Shown: positions 45,956 to 55,507, numbered from the stretch's first letter. The stretch: DNA of 64,000 nt from Bacillus subtilis (GCA_021733665.1 JAHREI010000001.1:806001-870000); one strand, 5' to 3'. Numbers and translations are program-made. The notes: generated from the sequence alone by a model not told the origin.

Positions 45956-47251
45956 TTAGCGAGCTTTGTCTTTCTGACGCCGGATCAGCCAAAGCAATGT
46001 CCACCAGATGCTTGCTGCAATAGAAAACTCAATCAGATAAATTGAGATAAATGTGCCTGTCGGCGGCATCAGCCATGTGGCAAATGCCAGTACCGGTGTA
46101 CCCAGCAAATTTCCGGCATTTAGGATAGCAGCGCGATAGCCGTGCTCGCCTGCCGCTCCCATGACTTCCACACCGATTGACCAGAGTGAAAAGGGGATGA
46201 TGACCCAGCATAGGACCTGTGTGAAATAGACCATGGATTGGTATTCATCACCGAATATTAGGGACAGATAAGGCGCCAGGCAATAGATAACCACGGCAGT
46301 AAAAACTGCAATGCTGACAGCAATCATCAGCGATTTTTGCGCGAGCGGCCATGCTTTATCAATGCCATTAGCGCTCAATTTAGCCAGCCGCGGATAGAGC
46401 AGCCGGTTCATGGCATCGATGTTCAGATAGCTGCTGTCGACAATGCGGCGCGCAACACCGTAGCTGCCGATGACTGCCGGTGAAAGAAGAAGGCCGAGTA
46501 ACAGCAAGTCGATGTTTTGTCGGAATGCGCGGAAAATAAACGGTGTGGCAAAGAAAAGTCCGAGTTTGATCTCTTCACGCACCAGACGGAATTTGGGCTT
46601 GCCGAGACGCATCAGCCAGAGCCAATACACTGCAGCAACAAAAAGATGACACAAAAATTGCCACCACGCCCAGCCACTGATTGTATCGACACCAAAAGCG
46701 ATGCAGGCCAGAATGGCAGCGAGCGTGCGGGCAAAAGCAAAACCGACCACGGAGAGATTGGCGGCCTTGAAATTACTGTGTCCGATATAAACCGCCTCGA
46801 CCAGCAGGATGAGACGTAACAAAATAATATTGGTGATAAGAAACAAGAGCAGGCTGGCCTGATCTGTGAGCGGGTCACTGGAAAAGCTGACCCAATAGGG
46901 CAGTATGAGCATACCGGCTGCAACAAGTAAACTGCCGCTGATGCTGATCAGGATCAGATTATGGCCAAGCATTGCCGGATAAATTGTTTTATTCTGGGCA
47001 ACACGGCGCAAAAGACATTCCGCACCGCCCATACCGCAAAGATGCACGGCAATACTGGTAATGGCCATAATGGTGATGAACATACCAAATTCGGAAGCAC
47101 CAAGAAAACGGGCAAGGATAGCAAAAGTCACCAGCTGAGCGACGCTCGCCATGATCAGACTGCCACTTGAGGCCATATAGGAGAGGAGCGATGGCAGGTA
47201 GCGCCTGATACGCGCAGACAGACGGTTGTCCGGCAACTCCGTGTCACTCAT
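45956..47251 (-). CDS. Wzx-type polysaccharide flippase (MOP superfamily)
   Basis: A 431-residue integral membrane protein that flips undecaprenol-linked repeat units across the inner membrane. Seen: about 12-14 hydrophobic helices with the polysaccharide-synthesis pattern (SYMASSGSLIMASVAQLVTF, FLGASEFGMFITIMAITSIA, the mid-protein GVARRIVDSSYLNIDAMNR). The start at 47251 (MSDTELPDN) follows AAAGGAAA and is preferred over the upstream in-frame ATG. It lies between a GT2 gene and the chain-length gene, as expected for a Wzx/Wzy-dependent locus. Confidence 0.87.
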   Translation of the reverse strand: MSDTELPDNRLSARIRRYLPSLLSYMASSGSLIMASVAQLVTFAILARFLGASEFGMFITIMAITSIAVHLCGMGGAECLLRRVAQNKTIYPAMLGHNLILISISGSLLVAAGMLILPYWVSFSSDPLTDQASLLLFLITNIILLRLILLVEAVYIGHSNFKAANLSVVGFAFARTLAAILACIAFGVDTISGWAWWQFLCHLFVAAVYWLWLMRLGKPKFRLVREEIKLGLFFATPFIFRAFRQNIDLLLLGLLLSPAVIGSYGVARRIVDSSYLNIDAMNRLLYPRLAKLSANGIDKAWPLAQKSLMIAVSIAVFTAVVIYCLAPYLSLIFGDEYQSMVYFTQVLCWVIIPFSLWSIGVEVMGAAGEHGYRAAILNAGNLLGTPVLAFATWLMPPTGTFISIYLIEFSIAASIWWTLLWLIRRQKDKAR

Positions 47252-47615
47252 TTTTTGTTTCCTTTGATGCTGTGTCTGTAAAGTATTTTGGCGTAAAAAG
47301 AAACGACTATTACCATAAGCAGTAAGCACGGCTTATGGGGTTATGGAATGAAGCGGAGTGGGAACCGATCTTTTATCAAGGCGTGTTGTGTCAACGTTTT
47401 AACTGCCTGCTTTAAAACTTGAGTTCAGGAATATACCGCTGTTTATTTAGTTAAATTGAGTAATGTTTAATGTACTGTTTTTCATACTTTTCAATAGTTA
47501 AGCGCTGTCTCGCATGTTTCGTTAATCTTTTTTTTTAATGTTTCTGTTAGTGAATACACAAGATCGGGTTGTCATGCCCGAAAATGAATTTTGATCAAAA
47601 TAGTAGAGATGTCTG
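47252..47615. other. Divergent promoter region of the polysaccharide locus
   Basis: About 360 AT-rich bases between the flippase and chain-length genes, which are transcribed away from each other. No gene was seen; regulatory sites could not be identified. Confidence 0.5.
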
Positions 47616-49148
47616 ATGTATACTCTGCAAGAATTAGCTCAAAAAGCCAAAACCGCGCCTGTTGCAACGTGCGGGGAGGAGAAACTTGGGCAAAAACAGA
47701 CAGAGATGCAGACGACAGTTTCTGCGGTATCTTATGAAACCGTTTCGCCTGTTTCTCATCAGCAGGGATGGGTTTTTTCGTCGATCAGTTTTTTAGATAT
47801 TATCAATTGGTTGTGGCGATATTGGCTTTTGATTTTGTTGATGGCAGCGCTTGGTGCAGCTGCCGGTATTGCATTTGGCAAAACTGCCAAACCGCGTTTT
47901 ACTGCCGGTACAGATATTCTGGTATCTCCTTCCAATTTACAACTTGTGCCAAACGATGTGTATGCCACCAGTATGCAGGCTGAAAGCCAGCTGATGGATA
48001 TTGAAAGTAAATTACGGGTTTTGACGTCAGGTAATGTACTGCAGCGTGTGGTCGATGAGATGAGATTGCAGGATGATCCGGAGTTTAACGGCACAGAAAC
48101 AGGGCTGCTTTCCAGTGTCCTGGGTAGTGTCAAAAAAGATGCTGATGGCATGGATCCTGCGAAGGCCAAAAATATCTCTGCTTTGCGTGAATTGTCTTCC
48201 CGTATTGATGCCCGCCGCCCTGAACGTTCTTATCTGATTAATTTGTCCGTCTGGGCAAGGAGCCCGGAGAAAGCGGTTTTGCTCGCGAATGCGACGGCGA
48301 AAGCTTTTCAGGAGGAAGTAGCTCAAAATGAACAGGATGGCGCAGCCCGTGCAGCCCGTGCTTTAACTGAACCTTTGAATGAGCTGAAGCAGGCCGCCAC
48401 TGAGGCAGAAATGAAGGTCGCTCAGTTTCGTAATGCGCAAGGTCTGCAAACCGGCAATGCCGGCGGGTTGGTCAGTGCACAGTCTTTGACTGAGACGAAT
48501 ACACAGCTTGTCGGCGCTTTGAGCCGTCAGGCGGAAGCGAAGTCACGTTATGATGAATTGACTAGTGCAAAAAATCAGGCACTGGATCCGTCCAGCACAT
48601 TACAGTCATCGACGCTGACTGCTTTACGTACACAATATGCCACCTTGAAGCAGCGTGTAGACGCGATGGCGATGACTTATGGTCCGCGTTATCCTGAACT
48701 CGTGAGTGCGCAATCTCAACTTTCTGGGTTGCAGGCACAAATTTCGCAGGAGACCTCACGAATTCTGCGGGCTGCGAAGCTTGATCTTGAGCAGGCTAAC
48801 TCAGTTGTTGAAACTTTGCGCAGGCAAACAGAAACCGCACGCTCCGCTGTGTCTCTTGATACGGACGCGCAGGTGATGCTGAATGATTTGGAACGAGATC
48901 GTCTGGCTAAAACCACGTTGTACCAGACATATCTGACACGCGCTCAGGAAATTGCGCAGCGTCAGCAGATTGACACGACAAATATCCGCATTGTCTCGAC
49001 CGCGTTACCACCAAAGAGCCGTTCGTGGCCTCCAGGGACAGGTTTGCTTACGATTGCCGGTGCTATTGTTGGCGGCGGTATGGGGGGCGGACTGGCTTTG
49101 TTATTTGGTTTCGTCGGTGCCATGCGCGGACAACGCCGCACTGTGTAA
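47616..49148 (+). CDS. Wzz/GumC-type polysaccharide chain-length (co-polymerase) protein
   Basis: A 510-residue inner-membrane protein that sets polysaccharide chain length. Seen: an N-terminal membrane helix at about residues 68-90 (WLLILLMAALGAAAGIAFG), the Wzz-type periplasmic region with long coiled coils (about 200-430), a Pro-rich segment (ALPPKSRSWPPGTGL) directly before the C-terminal helix at about 480-500. No Walker A/B tyrosine kinase domain follows, so it is a kinase-less form that would need a separate partner, not seen here. The first 60 residues are Gln/Thr-rich and cytoplasmic. Confidence 0.87.
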   Translation: MYTLQELAQKAKTAPVATCGEEKLGQKQTEMQTTVSAVSYETVSPVSHQQGWVFSSISFLDIINWLWRYWLLILLMAALGAAAGIAFGKTAKPRFTAGTDILVSPSNLQLVPNDVYATSMQAESQLMDIESKLRVLTSGNVLQRVVDEMRLQDDPEFNGTETGLLSSVLGSVKKDADGMDPAKAKNISALRELSSRIDARRPERSYLINLSVWARSPEKAVLLANATAKAFQEEVAQNEQDGAARAARALTEPLNELKQAATEAEMKVAQFRNAQGLQTGNAGGLVSAQSLTETNTQLVGALSRQAEAKSRYDELTSAKNQALDPSSTLQSSTLTALRTQYATLKQRVDAMAMTYGPRYPELVSAQSQLSGLQAQISQETSRILRAAKLDLEQANSVVETLRRQTETARSAVSLDTDAQVMLNDLERDRLAKTTLYQTYLTRAQEIAQRQQIDTTNIRIVSTALPPKSRSWPPGTGLLTIAGAIVGGGMGGGLALLFGFVGAMRGQRRTV

Positions 49149-49191
49149 ATTAGGTGTATCTGACGTGCCAAGCCTGAAAGAAACTTGATCT

Positions 49192-49757
49192 ATGCGTGTA
49201 GACAGCTCGGCTGTTTCAGCTCAGACAATGAATGTACAGGGTATAGTATTGTTCATGGGGCAGTTTCTCTATCTGTGGGTTACTGTTGATCCCTATGTGG
49301 CAGTGACAGTTGATGGGGTCGATCGCGGCTCAAGTCTGCTCAATCAGCTGGCTGCTCTGACCTTGTTCAGCGGTTCGATAATGATACCGTTGAGAACTGG
49401 TCACCCACAGCGTTTAACGGACACAATGGCTGGATTGATGCGTTAATCAATTTGGGGATCGGCGGGTTTATTCTGATTGTGATCTGGGTGATCATTTTGC
49501 CGCTGATTTATATCGGACGCATAACAAAACGTAATTTATACTCGCCGCTTGTTCGGCTTTATACACGTATCTGGCTTTTTGGTTTGTTTACCAGTGCAAT
49601 GGAGAGTGCGTTTTTCGAGACCGGTGGTTTGTTCTGGTTTAGCTTTATGATGGCAATCTTCGGTTTGTGCCTGCAAGCGATGGCAGCGCCGATATCAGAA
49701 GCCGGATATGCGAGGCTGCCGGATAATCGTATGAAGATGGTCGGGCAAGTACCTTGA
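49192..49757 (+). pseudogene. Remnant of a Wzy/ExoQ-type polysaccharide polymerase with internal deletion
   Basis: Two pieces of an O-antigen polymerase/ligase-like membrane protein. The first (49192 to about 49375) gives an N-terminus with one helix (IVLFMGQFLYLWVTVDPYV) and NQLAALTLF. The second, in another frame and readable from about 49365, gives DTVENWSPTAFNGHNGWIDA and LINLGIGGFILIVIWVIILP, a typical C-terminal loop and helix, ending at 49757. Full-length relatives have roughly 400-450 residues with 10-12 helices, so some 250 residues of the core are absent. The change of frame at 49365-49380 marks the deletion joint. It sits between the chain-length and deacetylase genes, where a polymerase is expected. 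Confidence 0.72.
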
Positions 49758-50557
49758 ACGCGGGGTTGGGTGAAGTTGTGAAACATAAGATCAAACACTG
49801 GACGGGGCGCATACAGGCGCATTTAATGCGCCGTTTTGCAGCAAAGACACTGCATATCTCAGGCGAGCGTCCGGTTATTTCTTTCAGTTTTGATGATGTG
49901 CCGGACAGTGCACTGTATAATGGCGCAACCATTCTGGAAAAATACGGGTTGCGTGGCACCTTCTATATTGCGGGTCAGTTGACGGGCATATCTGAACCTG
50001 GACGGAAATTGATCAGTGAAGCGGGTATTGCTGAACTTGCAGAGCGCGGCCATGAAATCGGCTGCCATACTTATTCGCATCCGAATATAGCGACATTGAA
50101 CGGTGCACAGTTGCAAAATGAAATTGATCAGAACCATTCTTTTCTCAGTCGTATATTGGGTAAGCATTGGGGGGCAGCCGGTTCACAACTTAACTTTGCC
50201 TATCCGTATAATGCGGTTTCTTATTTTGCCTATCGGCGTATGGCAAAAAATTACCGCAGTTGTCGTGCCGGAGAAAACCGAATTAATCGCGGCGCGACAT
50301 GCCTGCAAATGTTGTTTGGCATGGAGATCGGCCGGCCGGACGAAGATGTGGTGCAGTTGAAGGCTGAGATTGATGCGGTGAAAGCACAGCCCGGTTGGCT
50401 GATCTTTTTCACCCATGATATTTCAGAAACGCCGACACCCTATGGCTGTACGCCGGCTGCATTTGAAAAACTGGTGCAATATGCAGTGCAAAGCGGCTGT
50501 GAGATTTTAACGGTTAATGAAGCGCTGGATCGCTATATATCAGCTGATGCAGCCTGA
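49754..50557 (+). CDS. Polysaccharide deacetylase (NodB/CE4 family)
   Basis: A 267-residue CE4 deacetylase that removes N- or O-acetyl groups from sugars. Seen: the NodB domain from about residue 38 with SFSFDDVPDSA (catalytic and metal Asp pair), the zinc-binding HTYSHPN (HxxxH) and a late FFTHDISETPTP (catalytic His). There is no signal peptide. The start is uncertain: TTG at 49754 overlaps the polymerase remnant; GTG at 49778 behind GGGTGA is a good alternative. Its position in the cluster points to modification of the local polysaccharide or its lipid-linked precursor. Confidence 0.87.
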   Translation: MNAGLGEVVKHKIKHWTGRIQAHLMRRFAAKTLHISGERPVISFSFDDVPDSALYNGATILEKYGLRGTFYIAGQLTGISEPGRKLISEAGIAELAERGHEIGCHTYSHPNIATLNGAQLQNEIDQNHSFLSRILGKHWGAAGSQLNFAYPYNAVSYFAYRRMAKNYRSCRAGENRINRGATCLQMLFGMEIGRPDEDVVQLKAEIDAVKAQPGWLIFFTHDISETPTPYGCTPAAFEKLVQYAVQSGCEILTVNEALDRYISADAA

Positions 50558-50605
50558 TCGCTGACGCTTGAATATGATATAGTCCTGCCTGTTTGAGGAA
50601 GCCTG

Positions 50606-51850
50606 ATGAGCTCTGATATGACGCAACTGCGTTTGCTTGCCATTAATAATTATTTTTACCGGCGTGGCGGTGCAGAAGCGATTTTTCTGGATCATATGAG
50701 CCTCTTCGAGGATATCGGCTGGCAGGCCATTCCCTTTGCCATGCAGCATCCGGAAAACCTGCCGTCTGACTGGTCGCGGTATTTTGTTTCAGAAATTGAG
50801 TATGGTCGTGAGAGCTCGGCGCTGACAAAAGTGAAACAGGCGGCAAAAGTCATCTATTCCCGTGAGGCACAGCAAAATCTGAGCCGGTTGCTGGAGGCTG
50901 CAAAGCCCGATATCGCTCATGCCCATAATGTTTATCACCATTTGTCGCCGTCGATTTTTGCGACGCTGAAACAGCACAATATTCCGGTGGTGATGACAGT
51001 TCATGATCTGAAACTGGCCTGTCCCGCCTATAAAATGCTGGTTGACGGTCATGTCTGCGAGCAATGCAAAGGCGGGCGGATCTATAATGTGGTCGCTAAT
51101 CGCTGCATCAAAGGCTCCTTACCGCTGAGCGGGCTGGTGTTTGTGGAAACCGCGATCCACCGCATGCTCGGGCTTTATCGTAATAAGGTGGATCGTTTCG
51201 TGGTGCCAAGCCGCTTCTATCGCGAGAAGCTGATTGAATGGGGCTGGCCGCAGGAACAACTGCTCTATATCCCGAATTTTGTGGAAACAGACCATCTGAA
51301 ACCGGTTTATGAGGCGCAGGATTATCTGCTTTTCGCCGGTCGTCTCGCGCCGGAAAAGGGTTTAAAAACGCTGATTTCAGCGGTCGCAAAATCCGGCGTG
51401 AAGCTGGTTATTGCCGGTACCGGCCCTGATGAAGCTGAGCTGAAGGCACTTGCCGCGGAACTCAATGCGCCGGTAATCTTCGCCGGTTATGTGACGGGCG
51501 AAAAACTGCACCGGCTGATCGGTGAGGCGAGGGCGCTCGTGCTGCCGTCTGAATGGTATGAAAATGCCCCCGTTAGTATTTTGGAAGCCTATGCGCTGGG
51601 TACACCGGTGATCGGTGCGCGGATCGGCGGTATTCCTGAAATGATCCATGACGGTGAAACAGGTTTGACTGCTGAGGCCGGTAATGCGGAAGATTTGGCA
51701 AAACAGCTAAGTCATATGGCCGCTTTGCCTGTTGCGGAGCGCAATGCCATGGGACTCGCTGGACGCGAATGGATTTTGAATGAGTTTTCTGCTGATGCTT
51801 ACCGCAATCGCATGCTGGAACTCTATGGCACACTCGGAGTAAGTGCATGA
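50606..51850 (+). CDS. GT4 family glycosyltransferase
   Basis: A 414-residue GT-B fold glycosyltransferase. Seen: an N-terminal domain with NNYFYRRGGAEAIFLDHMSL and HAHNVYHHLSP, a four-cysteine insertion (CPAYKMLVDGHVCEQCKGGR with CIKG following) that may bind metal, and the donor-binding C-terminal domain with LLFAGRLAPEKGLKTLISA and the EX7E motif region (PSEWYENAPVSILEAYALGT). GAGGAAG precedes the ATG. It is translationally coupled to the next GT4 gene by a 4-bp ATGA overlap, so the two probably add consecutive sugars. Confidence 0.9.
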   Translation: MSSDMTQLRLLAINNYFYRRGGAEAIFLDHMSLFEDIGWQAIPFAMQHPENLPSDWSRYFVSEIEYGRESSALTKVKQAAKVIYSREAQQNLSRLLEAAKPDIAHAHNVYHHLSPSIFATLKQHNIPVVMTVHDLKLACPAYKMLVDGHVCEQCKGGRIYNVVANRCIKGSLPLSGLVFVETAIHRMLGLYRNKVDRFVVPSRFYREKLIEWGWPQEQLLYIPNFVETDHLKPVYEAQDYLLFAGRLAPEKGLKTLISAVAKSGVKLVIAGTGPDEAELKALAAELNAPVIFAGYVTGEKLHRLIGEARALVLPSEWYENAPVSILEAYALGTPVIGARIGGIPEMIHDGETGLTAEAGNAEDLAKQLSHMAALPVAERNAMGLAGREWILNEFSADAYRNRMLELYGTLGVSA

Positions 51851-52974
51851 GTAAGCGTCCCAAAGTGATGATGCTCGGCTTGCGTGGTGTACCGCAGGTG
51901 CAGGGTGGCGTGGAAAAGCATGTGGAAGAGCTTGCCCGTGTCTTTGTTGAAAAGGGCTGGGATGTCGAAGTGCTCGGGCGCAAGCCTTACCTGAAACAGA
52001 AGCAAGCTTATCAGTGGGAAGGCGTGCAGGTCACGCCGCTTTGGGCGCCGGTTTCCACGAAATTTGAAGCCATTGCCCATACATTTCTCGGTGTATTGGT
52101 TGCCGCTGTCAGGCGTCCGGATATTTTGCATATTCATGCCATCGGCCCCGCTTTACTGACACCCTTGGCGCGATTGTTCGGGCTGAAGACAGTCGTGACC
52201 CATCATGGTTTTGACTATAATCGTGACAAATGGGGCGGGCTTGCCCGTAAAATGCTCAAAACCGGTGAATGGGCAGGCATGCGTTTTGCCAGTCAGCGGA
52301 TTGCCGTTTCCCGTCACATCGTGAAGACAATGGCGGAGCGCTATCATGTATCGGCGCAGTTTATTCCCAATGGGGTAACTTTGCGCGAAAGCGCCGGTAC
52401 AAGTCATGTCCTGCAGCAGTTTGGTTTGGCTGAGAAGCAATATGTGGTGATGGTTGCCCGCATTGTTCCGGAAAAGAACCAACATGATCTGATCGCAGCT
52501 TTTGCTGCGATGCAGGATGCCGGCTATCACACGGATAAGAAACTGGTGATTGTCGGTGCGGCTGATCATCAGTCGCCCTATGTGGATCAGGTGAAAGCTC
52601 TTGCCGCCAAAACGCCCAATGTTGTGCTGACCGGGATGCAACGCGGTGATGATCTGGCAGCGCTTTACAGCAATGCGGCACTGTTTGTTTTGCCGTCCAG
52701 CCATGAAGGCATGCCGATCGCGATGATGGAAGCGATGGGCTATGGCCTGCCGGTGCTGGCAAGCAATATTACCGCAAATCTCGAGGTCGGTTTGCCGGAG
52801 GAGGATTATTTCCCGCTTGGTGATACACAGGCCTTAGCAAAGCAGATGGCTGTGAAACTTGATCAGCCTTTGAGTAGCGAACAGGCAGAAGCGCAAAGTG
52901 CGGAAGTGGCGGCAACCTATGGCTGGTCAGGAATCGCCGATCAGACTTTGGCGGTTTATCAGCGTCTGATTTAA
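51847..52974 (+). CDS. GT4 family glycosyltransferase
   Basis: A 375-residue GT-B glycosyltransferase. Seen: N-terminal VMMLGLRGVPQVQGGVEKHV, HIHAIGPALLTPLARLFG and THHGFDYNRDKWGG; C-terminal VVMVARIVPEKNQHDLIAAF and the EX7E segment PSSHEGMPIAMMEAMGYGLP. It starts inside the stop of the upstream GT4 gene. It ends the plus-strand polysaccharide run and is followed by a strong terminator. Sugar specificity is unknown. Confidence 0.9.
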   Translation: MSKRPKVMMLGLRGVPQVQGGVEKHVEELARVFVEKGWDVEVLGRKPYLKQKQAYQWEGVQVTPLWAPVSTKFEAIAHTFLGVLVAAVRRPDILHIHAIGPALLTPLARLFGLKTVVTHHGFDYNRDKWGGLARKMLKTGEWAGMRFASQRIAVSRHIVKTMAERYHVSAQFIPNGVTLRESAGTSHVLQQFGLAEKQYVVMVARIVPEKNQHDLIAAFAAMQDAGYHTDKKLVIVGAADHQSPYVDQVKALAAKTPNVVLTGMQRGDDLAALYSNAALFVLPSSHEGMPIAMMEAMGYGLPVLASNITANLEVGLPEEDYFPLGDTQALAKQMAVKLDQPLSSEQAEAQSAEVAATYGWSGIADQTLAVYQRLI

Positions 52975-53080
52975 ACTTTACCTGTCAGATTGGGCAAGAA
53001 GCAGTGAATTTCGGGCTTTATCTTTGCATTATCTCAAGATGAATTAATGCGGGATACGCATGAAGCGCTCAAAATCATGG

Positions 53081-53116
53081 CAATAAAAAAGGCGCTGATA
53101 AGCGCCTTTTTTATTG
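53081..53116. terminator. Bidirectional terminator
   Basis: CAATAAAAAAGGCGCT (53081-53096) and its exact complement (53101-53116) around GATA, between the convergent GT4 and gcrA genes. Confidence 0.95.
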
Positions 53117-53130
53117 ATTGAGTTTTCCGT

Positions 53131-53694
53131 TTAGCGAGCGCGACGGCGCTCTGCTGTCGGCTGGAAAGCCAGCTTGGAATGATAGCTGCAATAAGGGCTG
53201 GATTCACCGGATTCATGGCCGCAGAAGTGGAAGTCTTCATGCAGCGGATCACCAACCGGCCATTTGCAGGTGCGCTCTGTCAGCTGCAACAGCGTCAGGT
53301 GACGGGAGATCGGTACCACAACATTTTCGTTTGAGCGAATGATTGGTTCCGCAACGGCATCCGCCAGAATATCTGCCTGCAGCGCAGCACTGCCGGAGGA
53401 TTTCATTACGGTTGCACGTGGTGCAGCCGGGCTGGCGCTGACACTGGCAGCAGACATGCTGCTAACATTAGAGGTCGTTGTTGACCGTGGTGTTGCCACC
53501 GGTGCAGGTGCCGGTTTTTTGCTGCGTGGCGCGGCAGTTGTGGTTTTGCCGCGTCCGGAGAGTTTAAGGCGGTGCACTTTTCCGATCACCGCATTACGGC
53601 TTACGCCACCCAGCTGGGCTGCGATCTGACTTGCACTCAGACCTTCACTCCACAACTTCTTGAGAAGCTCGACGCGTTCATCTGTCCAGTTCAT
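53131..53694 (-). CDS. gcrA: GcrA-type cell cycle regulator
   Basis: A 187-residue transcription factor. Seen: the diagnostic N-terminal HTH (MNWTDERVELLKKLWSEGLS, then AAQLGGVSRNAVIGKVHRL), a low-complexity Ala/Ser/Pro linker, and a C-terminal domain with CKWPVGDPLHEDFHFCG and SPYCSYHSKLAF that contacts sigma factor in GcrA. In Caulobacter, GcrA works with RNA polymerase at promoters methylated at GANTC by CcrM, and it is restricted to alphaproteobacteria. GGAG lies about 11 bases before the start. Confidence 0.95.
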   Translation of the reverse strand: MNWTDERVELLKKLWSEGLSASQIAAQLGGVSRNAVIGKVHRLKLSGRGKTTTAAPRSKKPAPAPVATPRSTTTSNVSSMSAASVSASPAAPRATVMKSSGSAALQADILADAVAEPIIRSNENVVVPISRHLTLLQLTERTCKWPVGDPLHEDFHFCGHESGESSPYCSYHSKLAFQPTAERRRAR

Positions 53695-54121
53695 TGTGGC
53701 TCAGGCTCCGTTCTTTATAATCTTTATAGCGTCCGGCGTTCGTTTTTGCGGGCCCGTTCAAGCAGGCACCATATGTACCGGACAGCTGGCGCTGTCGCAC
53801 TAAATCTAGTCTTACTTTAATATGAAACTACCTTAAGCAGGGACGCTGTGACAAGCGCAGCGCCCTTTGCAGTATTGGTTTTCCCCAACCTTGGAGATCA
53901 GCGGGCATTTAATAGACCGGTTTTTTTTAAATACAAGGTTTTCGTGCAACACATGCGCGTTTATTTCATGGCAGTAGCGGCTGAAAATAATTGTTCAGCC
54001 ATAAAAATGGTTTTAGCACAGTGGTTCAGCAGTTTCATCCTCTTCTGTAAAATTGTCTGTCAGCGACATTTTTGCGCATTTTGAAGAGGCTATTTTCCTG
54101 GTCTGGCACCGGCGTCTTTGA
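53695..54121. other. Intergenic region between gcrA and the arg leader
   Basis: No gene was recognised. One hairpin, GGG(A)CGCTG...CAGCGCCC at about 53840-53866, is followed by TTTG and could end a short transcript. An AT-rich stretch follows. Confidence 0.4.
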
Positions 54122-54150
54122 TTGACATTTAAATATTGCCGAACAATAGT
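54122..54150 (+). promoter_or_regulatory. Candidate promoter of the argD-argF operon
   Basis: TTGACA at 54122-54127 is a consensus -35 element; 17 bases later is AATAGT (54145-54150), a weaker -10. Transcription would start near 54157, just before a stable hairpin. Confidence 0.45.
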
Positions 54151-54159
54151 GCATTGTCG

Positions 54160-54190
54160 AGCCGCCCTGAGGGCGGCTTTTTGATTTCAT
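54160..54190 (+). terminator. Terminator-like hairpin in the argD leader
   Basis: AGCCGCCC (54160-54167), TGA loop, GGGCGGCT (54171-54178), then TTTTTGATTT. It has full intrinsic terminator form although it lies immediately downstream of the candidate promoter and upstream of argD. Confidence 0.7.
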
Positions 54191-54300
54191 CTGCGCGCAA
54201 CACCCGCTTCACCGGAGGGGAGTTTGAGAGAACTCACGGAGACCGGCGAAGTCTGAGATGCTGCCCGCTTCAATTTAAAGGCTTTGGAGGCCTTATTGGC
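54191..54300 (+). promoter_or_regulatory. Structured 5' leader of argD, possible regulatory RNA
   Basis: Nested pairing: CTTC (54207) with GAAG (54248), CCGG (54212) with CCGG (54243), and GAGTT (54220) with AACTC (54231). The octamer CCCGCTTC occurs at 54203-54210 and again at 54264-54271, so the GAAG strand has two possible partners, as in a switch. I could not match it to a named riboswitch. The argD ribosome site (GGAGGCC) follows at 54287-54293. Confidence 0.45.
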
Positions 54301-55494
54301 ATGACGACTGCAAACGTGCACCCGCTTTACGACACCTATAATCGTGCAGCGTTGCGCTTTGAGCGAGGGGAAGGCGTTTGGCTGATTACAGAAGACGGCG
54401 AGCGTTATCTTGATTTCGCAGCTGGTATCGCTGTGAATGCACTCGGCCACAGCCATCCTCATCTGGTAAAGACACTTCAGGATCAGGCCGCCAAATTGTG
54501 GCACCTGTCCAATGTTTATGAAGTGCCGGGTCAGGAACGCCTTGGTCAGCGCCTTGTCGATAATACATTTGCCGATAAAGTTTTCTTCACCAACTCCGGT
54601 GCCGAGGCACTTGAATGCGCGATTAAAACCGCGCGTCGTTATCATTTTGTCAACGGTCAGCCTGAGCGCTACCGTGTTGTCACTTTTGAAGGTGCTTTCC
54701 ACGGCCGCACACTGGCAACCATTGCCGCGACCGGTCAGGCGAAATATCTTGAAGGTTTCGGCCCTAAGGTTGACGGTTTTGATCAGGTGCCGTTTGGCGA
54801 TGAAGCTGCCTTGCGCGCTGCCATTACACCTGAAACCGCTGCTGTTCTGCTTGAGCCTGTGCAGGGCGAAGGCGGTCTGCGTTCTTTCTCAAATGAATTC
54901 CTGCGTCTCATCCGTCAGATTTGTGATGAAAATGGCCTGCTGCTGATCCTGGACGAAGTGCAGACCGGCGTTGGCCGTACCGGCAAATTCTATGCGCATG
55001 AATGGGCTGGTGTTACCCCTGACCTGATGGCAACTGCCAAAGGTATCGGTGGCGGTTTCCCGATGGGCGCATGTCTGGCAACAGCAGAAGCAGCCAAAGG
55101 CATGGTCGCAGGCGTACACGGCACCACCTATGGCGGTAATCCGCTGGCGATGGCCGTTGGTGAAGCTGTGCTGGATGTAATGCTGGCCGATGGCTTCTTT
55201 GATCATGTCAATGAAATGGCATCGCAGTTCCGTCAGGGCATGGCGTCAATTATTGACCGCTATCCGGATGTCTTCACAGAGGTGCGCGGTAAAGGTCTGA
55301 TGATCGGCCTGAAATGTGTTGTGCCGAATACTGATGTGATTACCGGTCTGCGCGCTGAGAAAATGCTCAGCGTTGGTGCGGGTGATAATGTTGTGCGCTT
55401 GTTGCCGCCGCTGACAGTAACGGCAGATGATATGCGTGAAGCCCTGAACCGGATTGAAAAGGTTGCAGCGAAGCTTTCCAAAGCTCCTGCATAA
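54301..55494 (+). CDS. argD: Acetylornithine aminotransferase
   Basis: A 397-residue PLP enzyme that converts N-acetylglutamate semialdehyde to N-acetylornithine in arginine synthesis. Seen: the N-terminal class III aminotransferase region ([19 protein letters not shown]), [37 protein letters not shown] and the PLP lysine in [14 protein letters not shown]. The start at 54301 ([16 protein letters not shown]) is the conserved one; the in-frame extension to 54136 runs through the leader hairpins. It is 13 bases from argF, forming the usual Rhizobiales argD-argF pair. Confidence 0.95.
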   Translation: MTTANVHPLYDTYNRAALRFERGEGVWLITEDGERYLDFAAGIAVNALGHSHPHLVKTLQDQAAKLWHLSNVYEVPGQERLGQRLVDNTFADKVFFTNSGAEALECAIKTARRYHFVNGQPERYRVVTFEGAFHGRTLATIAATGQAKYLEGFGPKVDGFDQVPFGDEAALRAAITPETAAVLLEPVQGEGGLRSFSNEFLRLIRQICDENGLLLILDEVQTGVGRTGKFYAHEWAGVTPDLMATAKGIGGGFPMGACLATAEAAKGMVAGVHGTTYGGNPLAMAVGEAVLDVMLADGFFDHVNEMASQFRQGMASIIDRYPDVFTEVRGKGLMIGLKCVVPNTDVITGLRAEKMLSVGAGDNVVRLLPPLTVTADDMREALNRIEKVAAKLSKAPA

Positions 55495-55507
55495 ACGGTG
55501 ACTAATA

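Noticed and set aside
43000-53000. Genomic island with insertion sequences around the polysaccharide locus
   Set aside because: Despite mixed gene orientations I found no transposase, integrase, tRNA-end duplication or inverted terminal repeats.
54251-54271. A TPP riboswitch suggested by CTGAGAT in the argD leader
   Set aside because: The second TPP-binding arm (CCTGAT...GCCAGCG-type) and the GGGG(T/A)GC start are absent, and the gene is not in thiamine metabolism.
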